Origin: UBA4416 sp943362175
Lineage (GTDB): Bacteria > Bacteroidota > Bacteroidia > B-17B0 > Aurantibacillaceae
DNA length: 64,000 nt
Reading direction: 5' to 3'
NCBI GenBank assembly: GCA_943362175.1
Contig: CALRIU020000026.1
Location: 4,538-68,537, forward strand
The notes under the pieces were generated by a model that saw only the letters and a program-made list of their open reading frames with translations, searched no databases and was not told where the DNA came from. Both the position numbers and the translations under genes were made by a program. Positions 17,393 through 27,005 of the stretch are shown piece after piece (the stretch's first letter is position 1; every line of letters starts with the position of its first letter).

Positions 17393-19354
17393 TTAAATAC
17401 GGATTCCGATGATGCACACGTCGTCTACCTGCCCCAGGTTTCCTTTCCAGTTTTCAAAAGAGGCATGGAGTGTGCGGGACTGTTCATCCATGCCCTGCCC
17501 GGAGATGCGGACAATCAGCTCCTCCAGCTGTTTGTATTTGAATTTTTTTCCCTTCGGTCCTCCAAACTGATCGGCATAACCGTCGCTGAAGAGGTAGAGC
17601 AGATCGCCCGGCAGAAGCTGAATGCGTTGCGTGCTAAAAGGAAGCTCGTCGATGTATTCGCCTACCGGTTGCTTATCCGGGGCGATGCGTGTGAGTGTCT
17701 TTTCACGAATGTGCCACAGCGGGTTGTTGGCGCCGGCCCATTGTAGCAGGCGCGTTTGCGTATTCAGGGCACAGAGGGAAATATCCATGCCGTCGCGTAC
17801 CTGTTTTTCGCTTTTCTCAAAGGTAGAGATCACCAGCTCCCGGGTCTTGTCCAGGATCTCGCCCGGATCGCTGAGCCTGAACTCGAGGATGCTCCGGTTC
17901 AGGGCATTGCTGCATACCACGGATACCATCGCGCCCGGCACACCATGCCCGGTGCAATCGGCTACAGCAAAAAATAAAAGCCCCTGCGACTTTTCCATCC
18001 AGTAAAAATCACCGGCCACAATATCCTTGGGCTTGTATAAAACAAAGCTGTCGGGCAGCTGGCTTTTCCAGAGCGCCATCGGTGGCAGGATGGCTTCCTG
18101 CAGGCTTTTGGCATAATTGATACTGTCGATGATCTCTTTCTGCTTTTCCTCAATGATCCCCTTTTGCTCAAGCACCGTTTTTTTAGCCTGCTTTTCCAGC
18201 TTCAGGCTTTTGTACACCATGTAGCCAAAGAACAGCGATACTCCCAGAATGGCGACAACCGAGAAAAAGATGATGTAGTTTCGCTTACGCTCTTCGCTCA
18301 GCTGTATCGCATTCTTCTGCGATTCGACCAGGAATTTTTCTTCCTTTTTGATGTACTCATATTCTATTTCGTTTCTGGCGAGGAGGAGCCTGTTCTCATC
18401 ATTGATGATGGAATCGGAAAGGCGATGGTATTGGAGGTAGTAGGCCAGCGCCTTTTCAAAATCACGCTTGTCCCTGTAGTGGTAAAATAATTTTTCGGCG
18501 CTGATCTTCTGTTCCTGCAGCTGGTGCAGGTTTTGAGAGATCTGTAGCGATAGCCGGCTGTAATGCGCGCCCGAGTCGCTGCGTCCCTGTCCGAAGTGGA
18601 TGTTGGCTTTCACGTTGTAGGCCCAGGCCAGGTTAAAGCTGTCGTTTTGTGCAGTGATGTGTTTCATGCCACGTGCAGAGTTAACCATGGCCGAGTCGTA
18701 TCGCTTCAGGTGCGTATAGTTTACGGCCAGGTTGGTATAAGCCATACCCAGGTACTGGTTTTGGTTGGTTGCCATACACTGAGTAATGGCTTTCCTGTAA
18801 AAGGAAATAGAGCTTGTATATTGCCTGAGGTCCTGGTAAAGCACGCCAACGCTGATAAGGCTTGGCACGAGGTATTCCGGATCGTTGTTCTTCTGGAACA
18901 CAGGAAGCGCCTTGAGCAGGTAGCCGAGCGCTTTTTCGTGCTCTTCCTGTGAGTAGTAGTTCATGCCCAGGTTGTAGCGGCATTGCGCGATCAGCGTTTC
19001 GTCCCGGATTTTTTCTGCAAGCATAAGGGTATAAAAGCTTATGGCCTGCGCTTTTTTAAACGCATTTTTTTGCTTGTAGAAATAGGCCAGGTTGGTGTGA
19101 AGGTGAATCTTGTCCTTCACAAAATCGGAGTAGGGGTAGCTGACAGAGTCGCTTTCGCTCAACAGGCGAAGCCCTGTTTTGGCGTACATCTCGATAGCGT
19201 CGATCTCTACCACATCGGTGAGTGTGATCAGGGCCTTTACCCTGTCGTTGAGGCGGAGGCCGGGGTTTCCGGCAATACGCCTTAAGCTGTCGGCGTCGGG
19301 CTGTGCCATGCCAAACACAGGAAGCAATATAAGTACGAGGAGGAGCCTTAACAT
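17393..19354 (-). CDS. TPR-SpoIIE serine phosphatase (PP2C-type), second of a pair
   Basis: 653 residues from the ATG at 19352-19354, chosen because it gives the signal peptide MLRLLLVLILLPVFGMAQ and sits right behind a promoter; an in-frame ATG at 19381 lies upstream of that promoter. TPRs at about 25-330, a membrane helix (YIIFFSVVAILGVSLFFGYMVY), a coiled coil, then a SpoIIE/PP2C phosphatase domain (KPKDIVAGDFYW, VADCTGHGVPGAMVS, FSDGYADQFGG) whose aspartates bind metal. The family dephosphorylates anti-sigma antagonists or similar proteins. It is a paralogue of the gene at 19428-21494, with the same C-terminal VDDVCxIGIRI. The partner is not in the window. Confidence 0.92.
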   Translation of the reverse strand: MLRLLLVLILLPVFGMAQPDADSLRRIAGNPGLRLNDRVKALITLTDVVEIDAIEMYAKTGLRLLSESDSVSYPYSDFVKDKIHLHTNLAYFYKQKNAFKKAQAISFYTLMLAEKIRDETLIAQCRYNLGMNYYSQEEHEKALGYLLKALPVFQKNNDPEYLVPSLISVGVLYQDLRQYTSSISFYRKAITQCMATNQNQYLGMAYTNLAVNYTHLKRYDSAMVNSARGMKHITAQNDSFNLAWAYNVKANIHFGQGRSDSGAHYSRLSLQISQNLHQLQEQKISAEKLFYHYRDKRDFEKALAYYLQYHRLSDSIINDENRLLLARNEIEYEYIKKEEKFLVESQKNAIQLSEERKRNYIIFFSVVAILGVSLFFGYMVYKSLKLEKQAKKTVLEQKGIIEEKQKEIIDSINYAKSLQEAILPPMALWKSQLPDSFVLYKPKDIVAGDFYWMEKSQGLLFFAVADCTGHGVPGAMVSVVCSNALNRSILEFRLSDPGEILDKTRELVISTFEKSEKQVRDGMDISLCALNTQTRLLQWAGANNPLWHIREKTLTRIAPDKQPVGEYIDELPFSTQRIQLLPGDLLYLFSDGYADQFGGPKGKKFKYKQLEELIVRISGQGMDEQSRTLHASFENWKGNLGQVDDVCIIGIRI

Positions 19355-19359
19355 GATTA

Positions 19360-19390
19360 TAAATATACTAAAAGCAGCCATGCTGCCAAA
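19360..19390 (-). promoter_or_regulatory. Promoter of the second TPR-SpoIIE phosphatase
   Basis: On the minus strand TTTG at 19387-19390, 19 bp spacer, TATATTTA at 19360-19367. The box ends 5 bp before the ATG, so the mRNA would be practically leaderless. Confidence 0.65.
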
Positions 19391-19427
19391 CAGGAATCAG
19401 CCCGCGGAGGCACCCGGATGCCAACCG

Positions 19428-21494
19428 CTAAATGCGGATTCCGATGACACACACGTCGTCTACCTGCTCGAGCTCTCCTTTCCAGTGTTCGAAGGCTGCT
19501 GACAGTGATTGCTTCTGTACCTGCACAGGCATTTCTGAAACCGAAAGAAGAAGCTCCTGGAGCGCACGGTATTTGAATTTTTTGCCTTTAGGCCCGCCAA
19601 ACTGGTCGGCAAAGCCATCCGTAAATGTATAGATCATGTCACCCTTTTCCAGGGTCATGCTATGTTGCGAAAAAGGAACGGTGTCGCGGTCGTACTTGCC
19701 AACCGGCATTTTATCGGCTGCCAGAACCAGGAGCTCTTGTTTCCTGACGATCCAGATGGGATTATTAGCGGCCGAATAGCTCAGTTCCTTATTGGCAAAG
19801 TCAAAGCTTAAGAGGCTGCAGTCCATGCCATCCTTACCGCCTTCCAGGCTTCCGTCGTTTGATAAATAGCGGATGATCTTCTTCCGGGTGGCGTTTAAAA
19901 TATCTGCCGGTTGCAGTAGCTTGTCGGCATTCACCGCCTCATTGAGGCAGCTGATGTTAAGCATGCTCATGATCGAGCCCGGAACCCCGTGCCCCGTGCT
20001 ATCGGCAATTGCCAGCAAAAAGCGGCCGTTGCTTAAGGAGGAGCTCCAGTAAAAATCACCGCTGACCACGTCCCTGGGTTTAAATACCAGGAAATAGTCT
20101 TTCAGGTTTTCGGAGAGCTGCTGTTCGCTGGTGAGGAGGGCGTACTGGATGCGCCTGGCATAGGTGATGCTGTCGAGGATCTCTTTCTGCTTGGTTTCAA
20201 TGATCAGGTTCTTGGCGGACACATCGTTTTTTTGCTGCCGGATGATCTCATTATCTTTTTGCTTCCGGCGGTAATTGACGATGGCTGCTATCAGAAAGGC
20301 AAAGGATACCACCACAACACCCACCAGCAGGTAATTGATGGTCTTTTGCTTGTTTTGGGCTTCGCTCAGCGCCACGATCTGCCCCTCTTTTTTTTCCACT
20401 TCGTGAACAGTATTGATCTCGGATAGTTTTTCCTGCAGATTTTTGGCGTACACCGTATCCTTCAGGCTTAGCGCGCTCATGAGCACTTCATAGGAGCGGT
20501 CGTAATCTTTATTTTTATACAGGAATTTTCCCAGCTGGTGTTTCAGTCCTATCTCCTTGTTGATCTCTGGTGAGCTTTTCAGCATGCGCAAGGCCGAGTC
20601 TACAAAAACAACAGCATCCTTGTAGTTCCCCTTTTTGGCGAGGATCTCGGCATGGTTGCTGAAGGTGGTGGTCTTCAGGTAATCTTCAAGCGTGTTGTTT
20701 GCAATGATATGGAGGGCTTCGCTGCTGTAGCGCTCGGCTCCGGCAAAATTTTTCAGCTCGAGGTACTCATGGCATATATTGTTACAGATCATAATCAGAT
20801 CTGAAAAATTGCTGTCGGCCTTCGCGGCTTTGTAGCTCTCCATATACAGCGCCAGCGCTTCCCGCGGCCGGTTGCTGGAACCGTACACATTGGCGAGATT
20901 GATCTTCAGGGAATAATTCAGAACCACATCATCCAGCTTTTCGGAGATGGCAATTCCCTTTTTGTAATAACTGATGCTGTTCTTATAGTCCTGGATATTG
21001 TAAAACAGGGAGCCGAGGCTGTTGTATAATTTAGAGAGCCCCGTATCGAATTTGATCTTTGTGAACTTTTGCTCCGCCTGCATAAAACACCTGATCGCCT
21101 TATCGTTCAATCCCTGGCTCGTATAGGCAATGCCCATGTTGGTGAGCGAGCGGCCCATGCCGAGCTCATCGCCGATAGGCTCCTGTATGCTCAGCGCCTG
21201 CTGGTGATAGGCAATGGCAGAGTCGTTGTTGCCTATGTAATTATAGGCGGAGCCAATGGTGTTGAGCGAAAATGCCAATAAACGTTTATTGTCCGCATGC
21301 GCGGCAAGGCGATTCGCCTCAAAGGCCACAGCAAGCGATTGCTTGGGGTCTGCCGAAAACAAGGCGCGCGCTTCATCGATCCTGGACTGGACAAGTGCCG
21401 TATCCGGCTGGGAAAATGCAGACCCCCAGGCGCACAGGAAAAGAACGACGATCGGGAAAATGCGCGGTTTATAAGTGGTTTTAGTACACCTCAT
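19428..21494 (-). CDS. TPR-SpoIIE serine phosphatase, first of a pair
   Basis: 688 residues. Signal peptide ends near WGSAFSQ; TPRs at about 30-350 (IGSAYNYIGNNDSAIAYHQQ, MGIAYTSQGLNDKAIRCFMQ); one membrane helix (INYLLVGVVVVSFAFLIAAIV); coiled coil; phosphatase domain with FKPRDVVSGDFYW, IADSTGHGVPGSIMS and FTDGFADQFGG. The two adjacent copies differ mostly in the TPR sensor part. It starts 26 bp after icmF, so it is probably transcribed with it. Likely role: converting a periplasmic signal into dephosphorylation of a cytoplasmic target. Confidence 0.92.
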   Translation of the reverse strand: MRCTKTTYKPRIFPIVVLFLCAWGSAFSQPDTALVQSRIDEARALFSADPKQSLAVAFEANRLAAHADNKRLLAFSLNTIGSAYNYIGNNDSAIAYHQQALSIQEPIGDELGMGRSLTNMGIAYTSQGLNDKAIRCFMQAEQKFTKIKFDTGLSKLYNSLGSLFYNIQDYKNSISYYKKGIAISEKLDDVVLNYSLKINLANVYGSSNRPREALALYMESYKAAKADSNFSDLIMICNNICHEYLELKNFAGAERYSSEALHIIANNTLEDYLKTTTFSNHAEILAKKGNYKDAVVFVDSALRMLKSSPEINKEIGLKHQLGKFLYKNKDYDRSYEVLMSALSLKDTVYAKNLQEKLSEINTVHEVEKKEGQIVALSEAQNKQKTINYLLVGVVVVSFAFLIAAIVNYRRKQKDNEIIRQQKNDVSAKNLIIETKQKEILDSITYARRIQYALLTSEQQLSENLKDYFLVFKPRDVVSGDFYWSSSLSNGRFLLAIADSTGHGVPGSIMSMLNISCLNEAVNADKLLQPADILNATRKKIIRYLSNDGSLEGGKDGMDCSLLSFDFANKELSYSAANNPIWIVRKQELLVLAADKMPVGKYDRDTVPFSQHSMTLEKGDMIYTFTDGFADQFGGPKGKKFKYRALQELLLSVSEMPVQVQKQSLSAAFEHWKGELEQVDDVCVIGIRI

Positions 21495-21520
21495 GAGCTG
21501 TCGGTAAGACGAAAGCGATC

Positions 21521-24500
21521 CTACATGTTTCGCCTGTACTGTCCGCCTACCTCAAACAGGCATTTGGTGATTTGCCCCAGCGACATGTATTTGACGGCTT
21601 CCATCAGTTCGGTGAAAATGTTCCTGTTCTGGATAGCAGCTGTCTGGAGCTTATGCACCATGTGGTCGTATTGATCCGCATGCGTTTTGTGCAGCTCGGC
21701 GAGCATCGTAATCTGGTATTCCTTCTCTTCGGTGGTTGAGCGGATCACCTCTTTCGGGATGATGGTCGGGCTGCCTTTGCTTGACAGGAAGGTATTCACG
21801 CCAATGATCGGGTACTCACCCGTATGCTTCAGCGTTTCATAATACAGGCTCTCTTCCTGGATCTGTCCGCGCTGGTACATGGTTTCCATAGCGCCCAGCA
21901 CACCGCCGCGTTCCGAGATACGGTCGAACTCCCTTAATACCGCTTCTTCCACGAGGTCTGTCAGCTCTTCGATGATGAAAGAACCCTGCAGCGGATTTTC
22001 GTTTTTCGCTAAGCCCAGCTCACGGTTAATGATCAATTGGATGGCCATGGCCCTTCTTACTGATTCCTCGGTAGGTGTGGTAATCGCTTCATCATAGGCA
22101 TTCGTGTGCAGGGAATTACAGTTGTCATAGATGGCATACAAGGCCTGTAGTGTCGTCCGGATGTCGTTGAAATCGATCTCCTGCGCATGAAGCGAGCGAC
22201 CGGATGTCTGAATGTGGTATTTCAGCATCTGGCTGCGTTCATTACCGTTGTAGCGGTACTTCATCGCTTTCGACCAGATGCGGCGGCTCACGCGGCCGAT
22301 CACGCTGTACTCAGGGTCGATGCCATTACTGAAGAAGAAGGATAAGTTCGGAGCAAAATCATCGATGTGCATGCCGCGGCTCAGGTAATACTCCACGAAG
22401 GTGAAACCATTGGCGAGTGTAAAGGCAAGCTGCGAGATAGGATTGGCGCCGGCTTCCGCAATGTGGTAACCGCTGATGGACACCGAGTAAAAGTTCCTCA
22501 CTTTCTGATCAATGAAATATTGCTGCACATCGCCCATCACCCGGAGGCTGAACTCTGTGCTGAAGATACAGGTGTTTTGCGCCTGGTCTTCTTTCAGGAT
22601 ATCGGCCTGTACCGTGCCGCGCACCTGCGATAAGGTCGTCGCTTTAATGTTTTCGTACACTTCTTTTGGCAATACCTGGTCGCCGGTAACACCCAGCAGC
22701 ATCAGGCCCAGGCCGTTATTGCCTTCCGGCAGATCGCCCTGGTAAGTCGGGCGTATGGTTCCTTTGGCTTTGTAGATGGCTTTGATTTTTTCCTCCACTT
22801 CTTTTTCCAGGCCATGCTCTTTGATGTACAATTCGCATTGCTGATCGATAGCGGCATTCATGAAGAATGCTGCGATGGTTGGCGCAGGGCCGTTGATGGT
22901 CATGGATACCGAGGTTTTCGGATCGGCGAGGTTAAAGCCGCTGTATAATTTCTTGGCATCATCGAGGCAGCAGATGCTTACACCCGAGTTGCCGATCTTC
23001 CCGTAAATATCCGGGCGGTAATCCGGATCGTTCCCGTAAAGGGTTACGCTATCGAAAGCTGTGCTTAAGCGGGCGGCGGGCAATCCCTTGCTCACATAAT
23101 GGAAACGCTTGTTGGTGCGCTCCGGTCCGCCTTCGCCGGCAAACATCCGCGTTGGGTCCTCGCCCTCGCGCTTAAATGGATAGATCCCTGCGGTGTAGGG
23201 GAAATCTCCCGGGAAATTTTCCTGCAGGTTCCATTTCAGGATATCGCCCCAGGCACTGTATTTCGGTGAGGCGATCTTCGGAACCTGTGTGTGGGAAAGG
23301 GATTCGTAATGCGTGGCAATTTTCAGAACCTTATCACGCACCTTAAACTCATAAAACTCGTTGCTGAATAATTTCTTCTTGGCCTCCCAGTTCTCGATCA
23401 CCAGCATGTTGCGCGGGTCGAGGTCCAGCTTTGTTTTTTCATACGCTTCCTGCAGGCCTTTGATCAAACGGTCTTTATCATCCATGGTGGAAGCGGAGAT
23501 CGTTTCGATGGTTTTTTGGATGCCGTATAATTTCTGCGCTACTTCCGCCTGCTGTTCCGCTTTCTTGTCATAGCTGCGGTTGTTCTCGGAAATCTCGCTC
23601 AGGTAGCGGGTTTTGGAAGGAGGAATGATGTAGATCTTTTCGCTCATCTCTTCCGTAATGTGGAAGTTGGAAGCCAGGTTTTTATTTCCTGTTTTCTCCA
23701 CCATTTTGTTCATCACCGCTTTATAGAGGCGGTTCATGCCCGGGTCGTTGAACTGCGACGCGATGGTGCCGAATACCGGGATGTCCTCGTCCGCAATTTC
23801 CCATAAGTTGTGGTTGCGCTTGTATTGTTTTTTCACATCGCGGATGGCATCCAAAGCCCCCCGCTTGTCAAATTTATTCAATGCGATAATGTCGGCAAAA
23901 TCCAGCATGTCGATCTTCTCGAGCTGGGTGGCAGCGCCGTATTCAGGCGTCATCACGTACAGGCTCATGTTGGAGTGCTCGATGATCTCCGTATCGCTTT
24001 GCCCGATGCCGGAGGTCTCTAAAATGATCAGGTCAAAGTGAGCGGCTTTGCAGATGTTCACCGCATCCTGCACGTATTTGCTCAGGGCCAGGTTGCTCTG
24101 GCGCGTAGCCAGTGAGCGCATATACACGCGGTCGTTCTTGATGGCATTCATGCGGATCCTGTCGCCCAGCAAAGCCCCACCGGTCTTGCGTTTGGAAGGG
24201 TCCACCGAGATGATCGCAATTTGCTTGTCCTTAAAATCAATTAGAAAGCGGCGTACCAGCTCATCCACCAGGCTCGATTTTCCGGAGCCACCGGTTCCGG
24301 TGATCCCCAGCACAGGCGTGGCCGATACTTTGGCTTTGCTTTCGATGTCTTTCAGGACGATGGTATTCTCCTCGTTGAAGTTTTCCGCCGCCGAAATGAT
24401 TTTGGCGATGGATTTAAAATCCTTTTGTGCAAATTTCGTGATCTCCCCGTTGAGCTGAGTGCCTGTGGCGTAGTCGCACTGGCGCAGCAGATCGTTGATC

Positions 24501-24901
24501 ATGCCCTGCAGGCCAAGCGCACGGCCATCGTCGGGCGAATAGATCTTGGTGATGCCATAGGCATGCAGCTCCTCGATCTCAGTAGGGAGGATCACACCGC
24601 CGCCGCCGCCAAACAGCTTGATATGCTCGCAGCCTTTTTCTTTCAGGAGATCGTACATGTATTTGAAATATTCCACGTGCCCGCCCTGGTAGCTCGTTAC
24701 GGCAATGGCATTCGCGTCTTCCTGGATAGCACAGTTTACTACTTCCTGCGCGCTGCGGTCGTGGCCTAAGTGAATGACTTCGGCACCACTCGACTGGATG
24801 ATACGGCGCATGATGTTAATTGCGGCATCGTGTCCGTCGAAGAGGGCTGCGGCAGTGACAATACGAATTTTATGTTTGGATTGGTATGGGCTTGTTTCCA
24901 T
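21521..24901 (-). CDS. icmF: Fused isobutyryl-CoA mutase (IcmF) with built-in GTPase chaperone
   Basis: 1126 residues, the usual IcmF length. Order: B12-binding domain (about 10-150: TAAALFDGHDAAINIM, with His as cobalt ligand), MeaB-type G-protein (about 185-420: P-loop GTGGSGKSS, then NKFDKRG), and the mutase TIM barrel (about 540-1126: SISGYHIAEAGANP). The sequence ILKEDQAQNT has Gln near residue 775, where methylmalonyl-CoA mutase has the CoA-substrate Arg. This fits isobutyryl/n-butyryl-CoA interconversion rather than methylmalonyl-CoA. The GTPase part loads and protects adenosylcobalamin. It is the first gene of a minus-strand unit with the two phosphatases; a weak -7-like TATTTTTA lies at 24914-24921. 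Confidence 0.93.
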   Translation of the reverse strand: METSPYQSKHKIRIVTAAALFDGHDAAINIMRRIIQSSGAEVIHLGHDRSAQEVVNCAIQEDANAIAVTSYQGGHVEYFKYMYDLLKEKGCEHIKLFGGGGGVILPTEIEELHAYGITKIYSPDDGRALGLQGMINDLLRQCDYATGTQLNGEITKFAQKDFKSIAKIISAAENFNEENTIVLKDIESKAKVSATPVLGITGTGGSGKSSLVDELVRRFLIDFKDKQIAIISVDPSKRKTGGALLGDRIRMNAIKNDRVYMRSLATRQSNLALSKYVQDAVNICKAAHFDLIILETSGIGQSDTEIIEHSNMSLYVMTPEYGAATQLEKIDMLDFADIIALNKFDKRGALDAIRDVKKQYKRNHNLWEIADEDIPVFGTIASQFNDPGMNRLYKAVMNKMVEKTGNKNLASNFHITEEMSEKIYIIPPSKTRYLSEISENNRSYDKKAEQQAEVAQKLYGIQKTIETISASTMDDKDRLIKGLQEAYEKTKLDLDPRNMLVIENWEAKKKLFSNEFYEFKVRDKVLKIATHYESLSHTQVPKIASPKYSAWGDILKWNLQENFPGDFPYTAGIYPFKREGEDPTRMFAGEGGPERTNKRFHYVSKGLPAARLSTAFDSVTLYGNDPDYRPDIYGKIGNSGVSICCLDDAKKLYSGFNLADPKTSVSMTINGPAPTIAAFFMNAAIDQQCELYIKEHGLEKEVEEKIKAIYKAKGTIRPTYQGDLPEGNNGLGLMLLGVTGDQVLPKEVYENIKATTLSQVRGTVQADILKEDQAQNTCIFSTEFSLRVMGDVQQYFIDQKVRNFYSVSISGYHIAEAGANPISQLAFTLANGFTFVEYYLSRGMHIDDFAPNLSFFFSNGIDPEYSVIGRVSRRIWSKAMKYRYNGNERSQMLKYHIQTSGRSLHAQEIDFNDIRTTLQALYAIYDNCNSLHTNAYDEAITTPTEESVRRAMAIQLIINRELGLAKNENPLQGSFIIEELTDLVEEAVLREFDRISERGGVLGAMETMYQRGQIQEESLYYETLKHTGEYPIIGVNTFLSSKGSPTIIPKEVIRSTTEEKEYQITMLAELHKTHADQYDHMVHKLQTAAIQNRNIFTELMEAVKYMSLGQITKCLFEVGGQYRRNM

Positions 24902-25027
24902 TGGAAAGTTTATTAAAAATAGAGTTGACTAATATAGTAGTTTTTCCGCTACCGGAGGCAAAAATTAGTCGATTTTAGGAGGCTAAATGCCCATGTGATT
25001 TAGGTTGAGAACCTGTGATATTTTAAA

Positions 25028-25168
25028 CAACCCTGAAGGGATTCAATATAAATACTACAAAAGTACGGGAGGCCATAGATAACCCTGAAGGGGTTGAATA
25101 TTCGCCCCCTTCAGGGTCGTGGCTCTTAGGATTTGTTGCTTTTATCGATGTTTAACCCCTTAGGGTTT
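25028..25168. repeat. Intergenic CCCTGAAGGG palindromic repeats
   Basis: AACCCTGAAGGG with ATTCAATAT follows at 25029, and a second copy with GTTGAATAT at 25081. The second forms a hairpin with CCCCTTCAGGGT at 25106-25117. A degenerate copy (AACCCCTTAGGGTT) is at 25154-25167. No gene is present in the 24902-25237 gap. This is a dispersed-repeat cluster of the REP type. Confidence 0.65.
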
Positions 25169-25237
25169 ATGCATTAATATCAACTAAACATTTGGCCCGG
25201 AGCAATATCCTTACGAAATGGTATTGGGTAAAATGCC

Positions 25238-25582
25238 TTAGGAAGACGCTCTTTTGGCGCTAATCACCTTGTAATAGAAAATTCCGGTGAAGAGAAAGCC
25301 GAGTGCAAAAGGAACCGCCGCTGCCAGCTTGTATTTGCCGTCGGTAAAAAACTCGACATACATCCATAGGCTGTTGGCGCAGATCCAGAATAAAACACCC
25401 AGGTTGATGTACAGGTCCACCGTTTTGCGGGTCACGAATACGATGAGCAGCGCGATGGTGAGCGTGGGGATGATCATCAGGATGCCCAGCCAGCGCAGCT
25501 CCAGCATCCAGCAGCTGTCTTTGATGAGCCAGAAAACGATGTGCAGGTTTTCGTATTTTCTTATGTTTTCGGGGGCTATCAT
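25238..25582 (-). CDS. Small four-helix membrane protein
   Basis: 114 residues, mostly four hydrophobic helices (LRWLGILMIIPTLTIALLIV, TVDLYINLGVLFWICANSLW, AAVPFALGFLFTGIFYYKVI and an N-terminal amphipathic one). No signature residues were recognised. It is a divergent neighbour of the M16 peptidase gene and has no obvious partner. Confidence 0.68.
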   Translation of the reverse strand: MIAPENIRKYENLHIVFWLIKDSCWMLELRWLGILMIIPTLTIALLIVFVTRKTVDLYINLGVLFWICANSLWMYVEFFTDGKYKLAAAVPFALGFLFTGIFYYKVISAKRASS

Positions 25583-25604
25583 CGAGGGATTAAAAATAAG
25601 CTTT

Positions 25605-25637
25605 TTGATTTTATTTCCGCCAATTTTAGTATCTTTA
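25605..25637 (+). promoter_or_regulatory. Promoter of the M16 peptidase gene
   Basis: TTG at 25605-25607 (within TTTTTG), 22 bp spacer, TATCTTTA at 25630-25637 (one mismatch to TAnnTTTG), 28 bp before the ATG. Confidence 0.55.
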
Positions 25638-25665
25638 AAGGATAATCCAGTTCCTAAACCACTTT

Positions 25666-26904
25666 ATGATTCAATTCGAAAAATTCAAGCTTAAAAATAA
25701 TCTCACCGTTATTGTTCACCAGGATAAAAGCACGCCAATGGCCTGTATCAATATCATATATGATGTCGGCGCCCGAGACGAAGACGAGAACAAGACCGGT
25801 TTTGCACACTTATTCGAGCACCTCATGTTTGGTGGGAGCATCAATATCCCCAATTACGATGAGCCCCTGCAAATGGTAGGCGGCGAAAACAACGCCTTTA
25901 CCACCAACGATATTACCAATTACTACTGCACTGTCCCGTCGGAAAACCTGGAAACGGCTTTTTGGCTGGAAAGCGACCGCATGCTGAGCCTGGCCTTCGA
26001 TAAAAAAAGCCTGGAAGTGCAGCGCAACGTGGTGATCGAAGAGTTCAAACAACGCTACCTGAACCAGCCTTACGGCGATGTATGGCTGCTCTTGAGGCCC
26101 CTGGTGTATAAAGTACACCCCTATAAATGGGCCACGATCGGTAAAGAGATCAAGCACATTGAAGATGCCACGATGAGCGACGTGAAGTCTTTTTTCAAAG
26201 CGCATTATAACCCGAGCAACGCCGTATTGGTCGTAGCGGGTGATGTGGAGCTGGACCATGTGAAACAGCTGGCGGAAAAATGGTTCGAGCCGATCGATGC
26301 AGGCATCAAGCCGCAGCGGAATTTGCCGGTAGAGCCCGAGCAAACCGAATACCGCAGCATGACGGTAGAGCGCGATGTGCCGATCAGCTCCATCTACAGG
26401 GCTTACCGCATGTGCTCCCGCAAAGATCCGGAATACCATACGGTGGACCTGATCTCCGATATCTTGTCGCGCGGCAATTCCTCGCGTTTGTATAAAACGC
26501 TCATCAAGGACAAACAATTGTTCTCCGACCTGAACGCTTACGTGATGGGCGATTTTGATAAAGGGCTGTTTGTGATTTCCGGAAAGCTGAACGACGGCGT
26601 GAGTATGGAGCAGGCGGAAGCCGGTATCGACGCGGAAATCGAACGGCTGCAACACGAGCTGGTGCCGGCAGATGAATTGCAGAAATGCAAGAACAAGATC
26701 GAATCCACGGTAACCTACAGCGAAACCGATGTGCTCAACAAAGCCACGAACCTGGCGATTTCAGAGCTCCTGGGCGATGCGGACCTGATCAACCAGGAGA
26801 TCGAAAATTACAATAAGGTAACCGCTGAGCAGATCCGGGAGCAGGCAACTAAGATCCTGAAAAAAACGAATTGCAGTACGTTGTATTATTTGAAAAAAAG
26901 CTAA
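25666..26904 (+). CDS. M16-family zinc metallopeptidase
   Basis: 412 residues, a typical one-half M16B protein. The inverse zinc motif HLFEH is at 48-52, with catalytic Glu51 and a third ligand expected in the VQRNVVIEEF helix (about 120-130). The second M16 domain contains the usual Arg/Tyr region (AYRMCSRKDPEYH, LSRGNSSRLYKTL). There is no signal peptide, so it is probably cytoplasmic, degrading peptides. The TAA stop is the first three bases of an inverted-repeat element. Confidence 0.92.
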   Translation: MIQFEKFKLKNNLTVIVHQDKSTPMACINIIYDVGARDEDENKTGFAHLFEHLMFGGSINIPNYDEPLQMVGGENNAFTTNDITNYYCTVPSENLETAFWLESDRMLSLAFDKKSLEVQRNVVIEEFKQRYLNQPYGDVWLLLRPLVYKVHPYKWATIGKEIKHIEDATMSDVKSFFKAHYNPSNAVLVVAGDVELDHVKQLAEKWFEPIDAGIKPQRNLPVEPEQTEYRSMTVERDVPISSIYRAYRMCSRKDPEYHTVDLISDILSRGNSSRLYKTLIKDKQLFSDLNAYVMGDFDKGLFVISGKLNDGVSMEQAEAGIDAEIERLQHELVPADELQKCKNKIESTVTYSETDVLNKATNLAISELLGDADLINQEIENYNKVTAEQIREQATKILKKTNCSTLYYLKKS

Positions 26905-26990
26905 CCGCAAAGACGCAGAGAGAGGAACAGACGCAAAGAACGCAGAAGCTCATGTTTCTTTGCGTAAATACTCTGCGAACTCTGCGGTTA
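26902..26990. repeat. 89-bp nested inverted repeat that supplies a stop codon
   Basis: The ends are TAACCGCAAAGACGCAGAG and CTCTGCGAACTCTGCGGTTA; inside, ACGCAAAGAA (26931-26940) pairs with TTCTTTGCGT (26956-26965). This class of CGCAAAG-type palindromes occurs between genes in many Bacteroidota genomes. Bases 26902-26904 are the stop codon of the M16 gene. Confidence 0.75.
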
Positions 26991-27005
26991 AGAAATCAAG
27001 AACAC

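Noticed and set aside
26871..27005. N-terminal extension of the HD/CoaD protein
   Set aside because: It translates the inverted repeat and overlaps the peptidase end; the ATG at 27006 begins the conserved domain.
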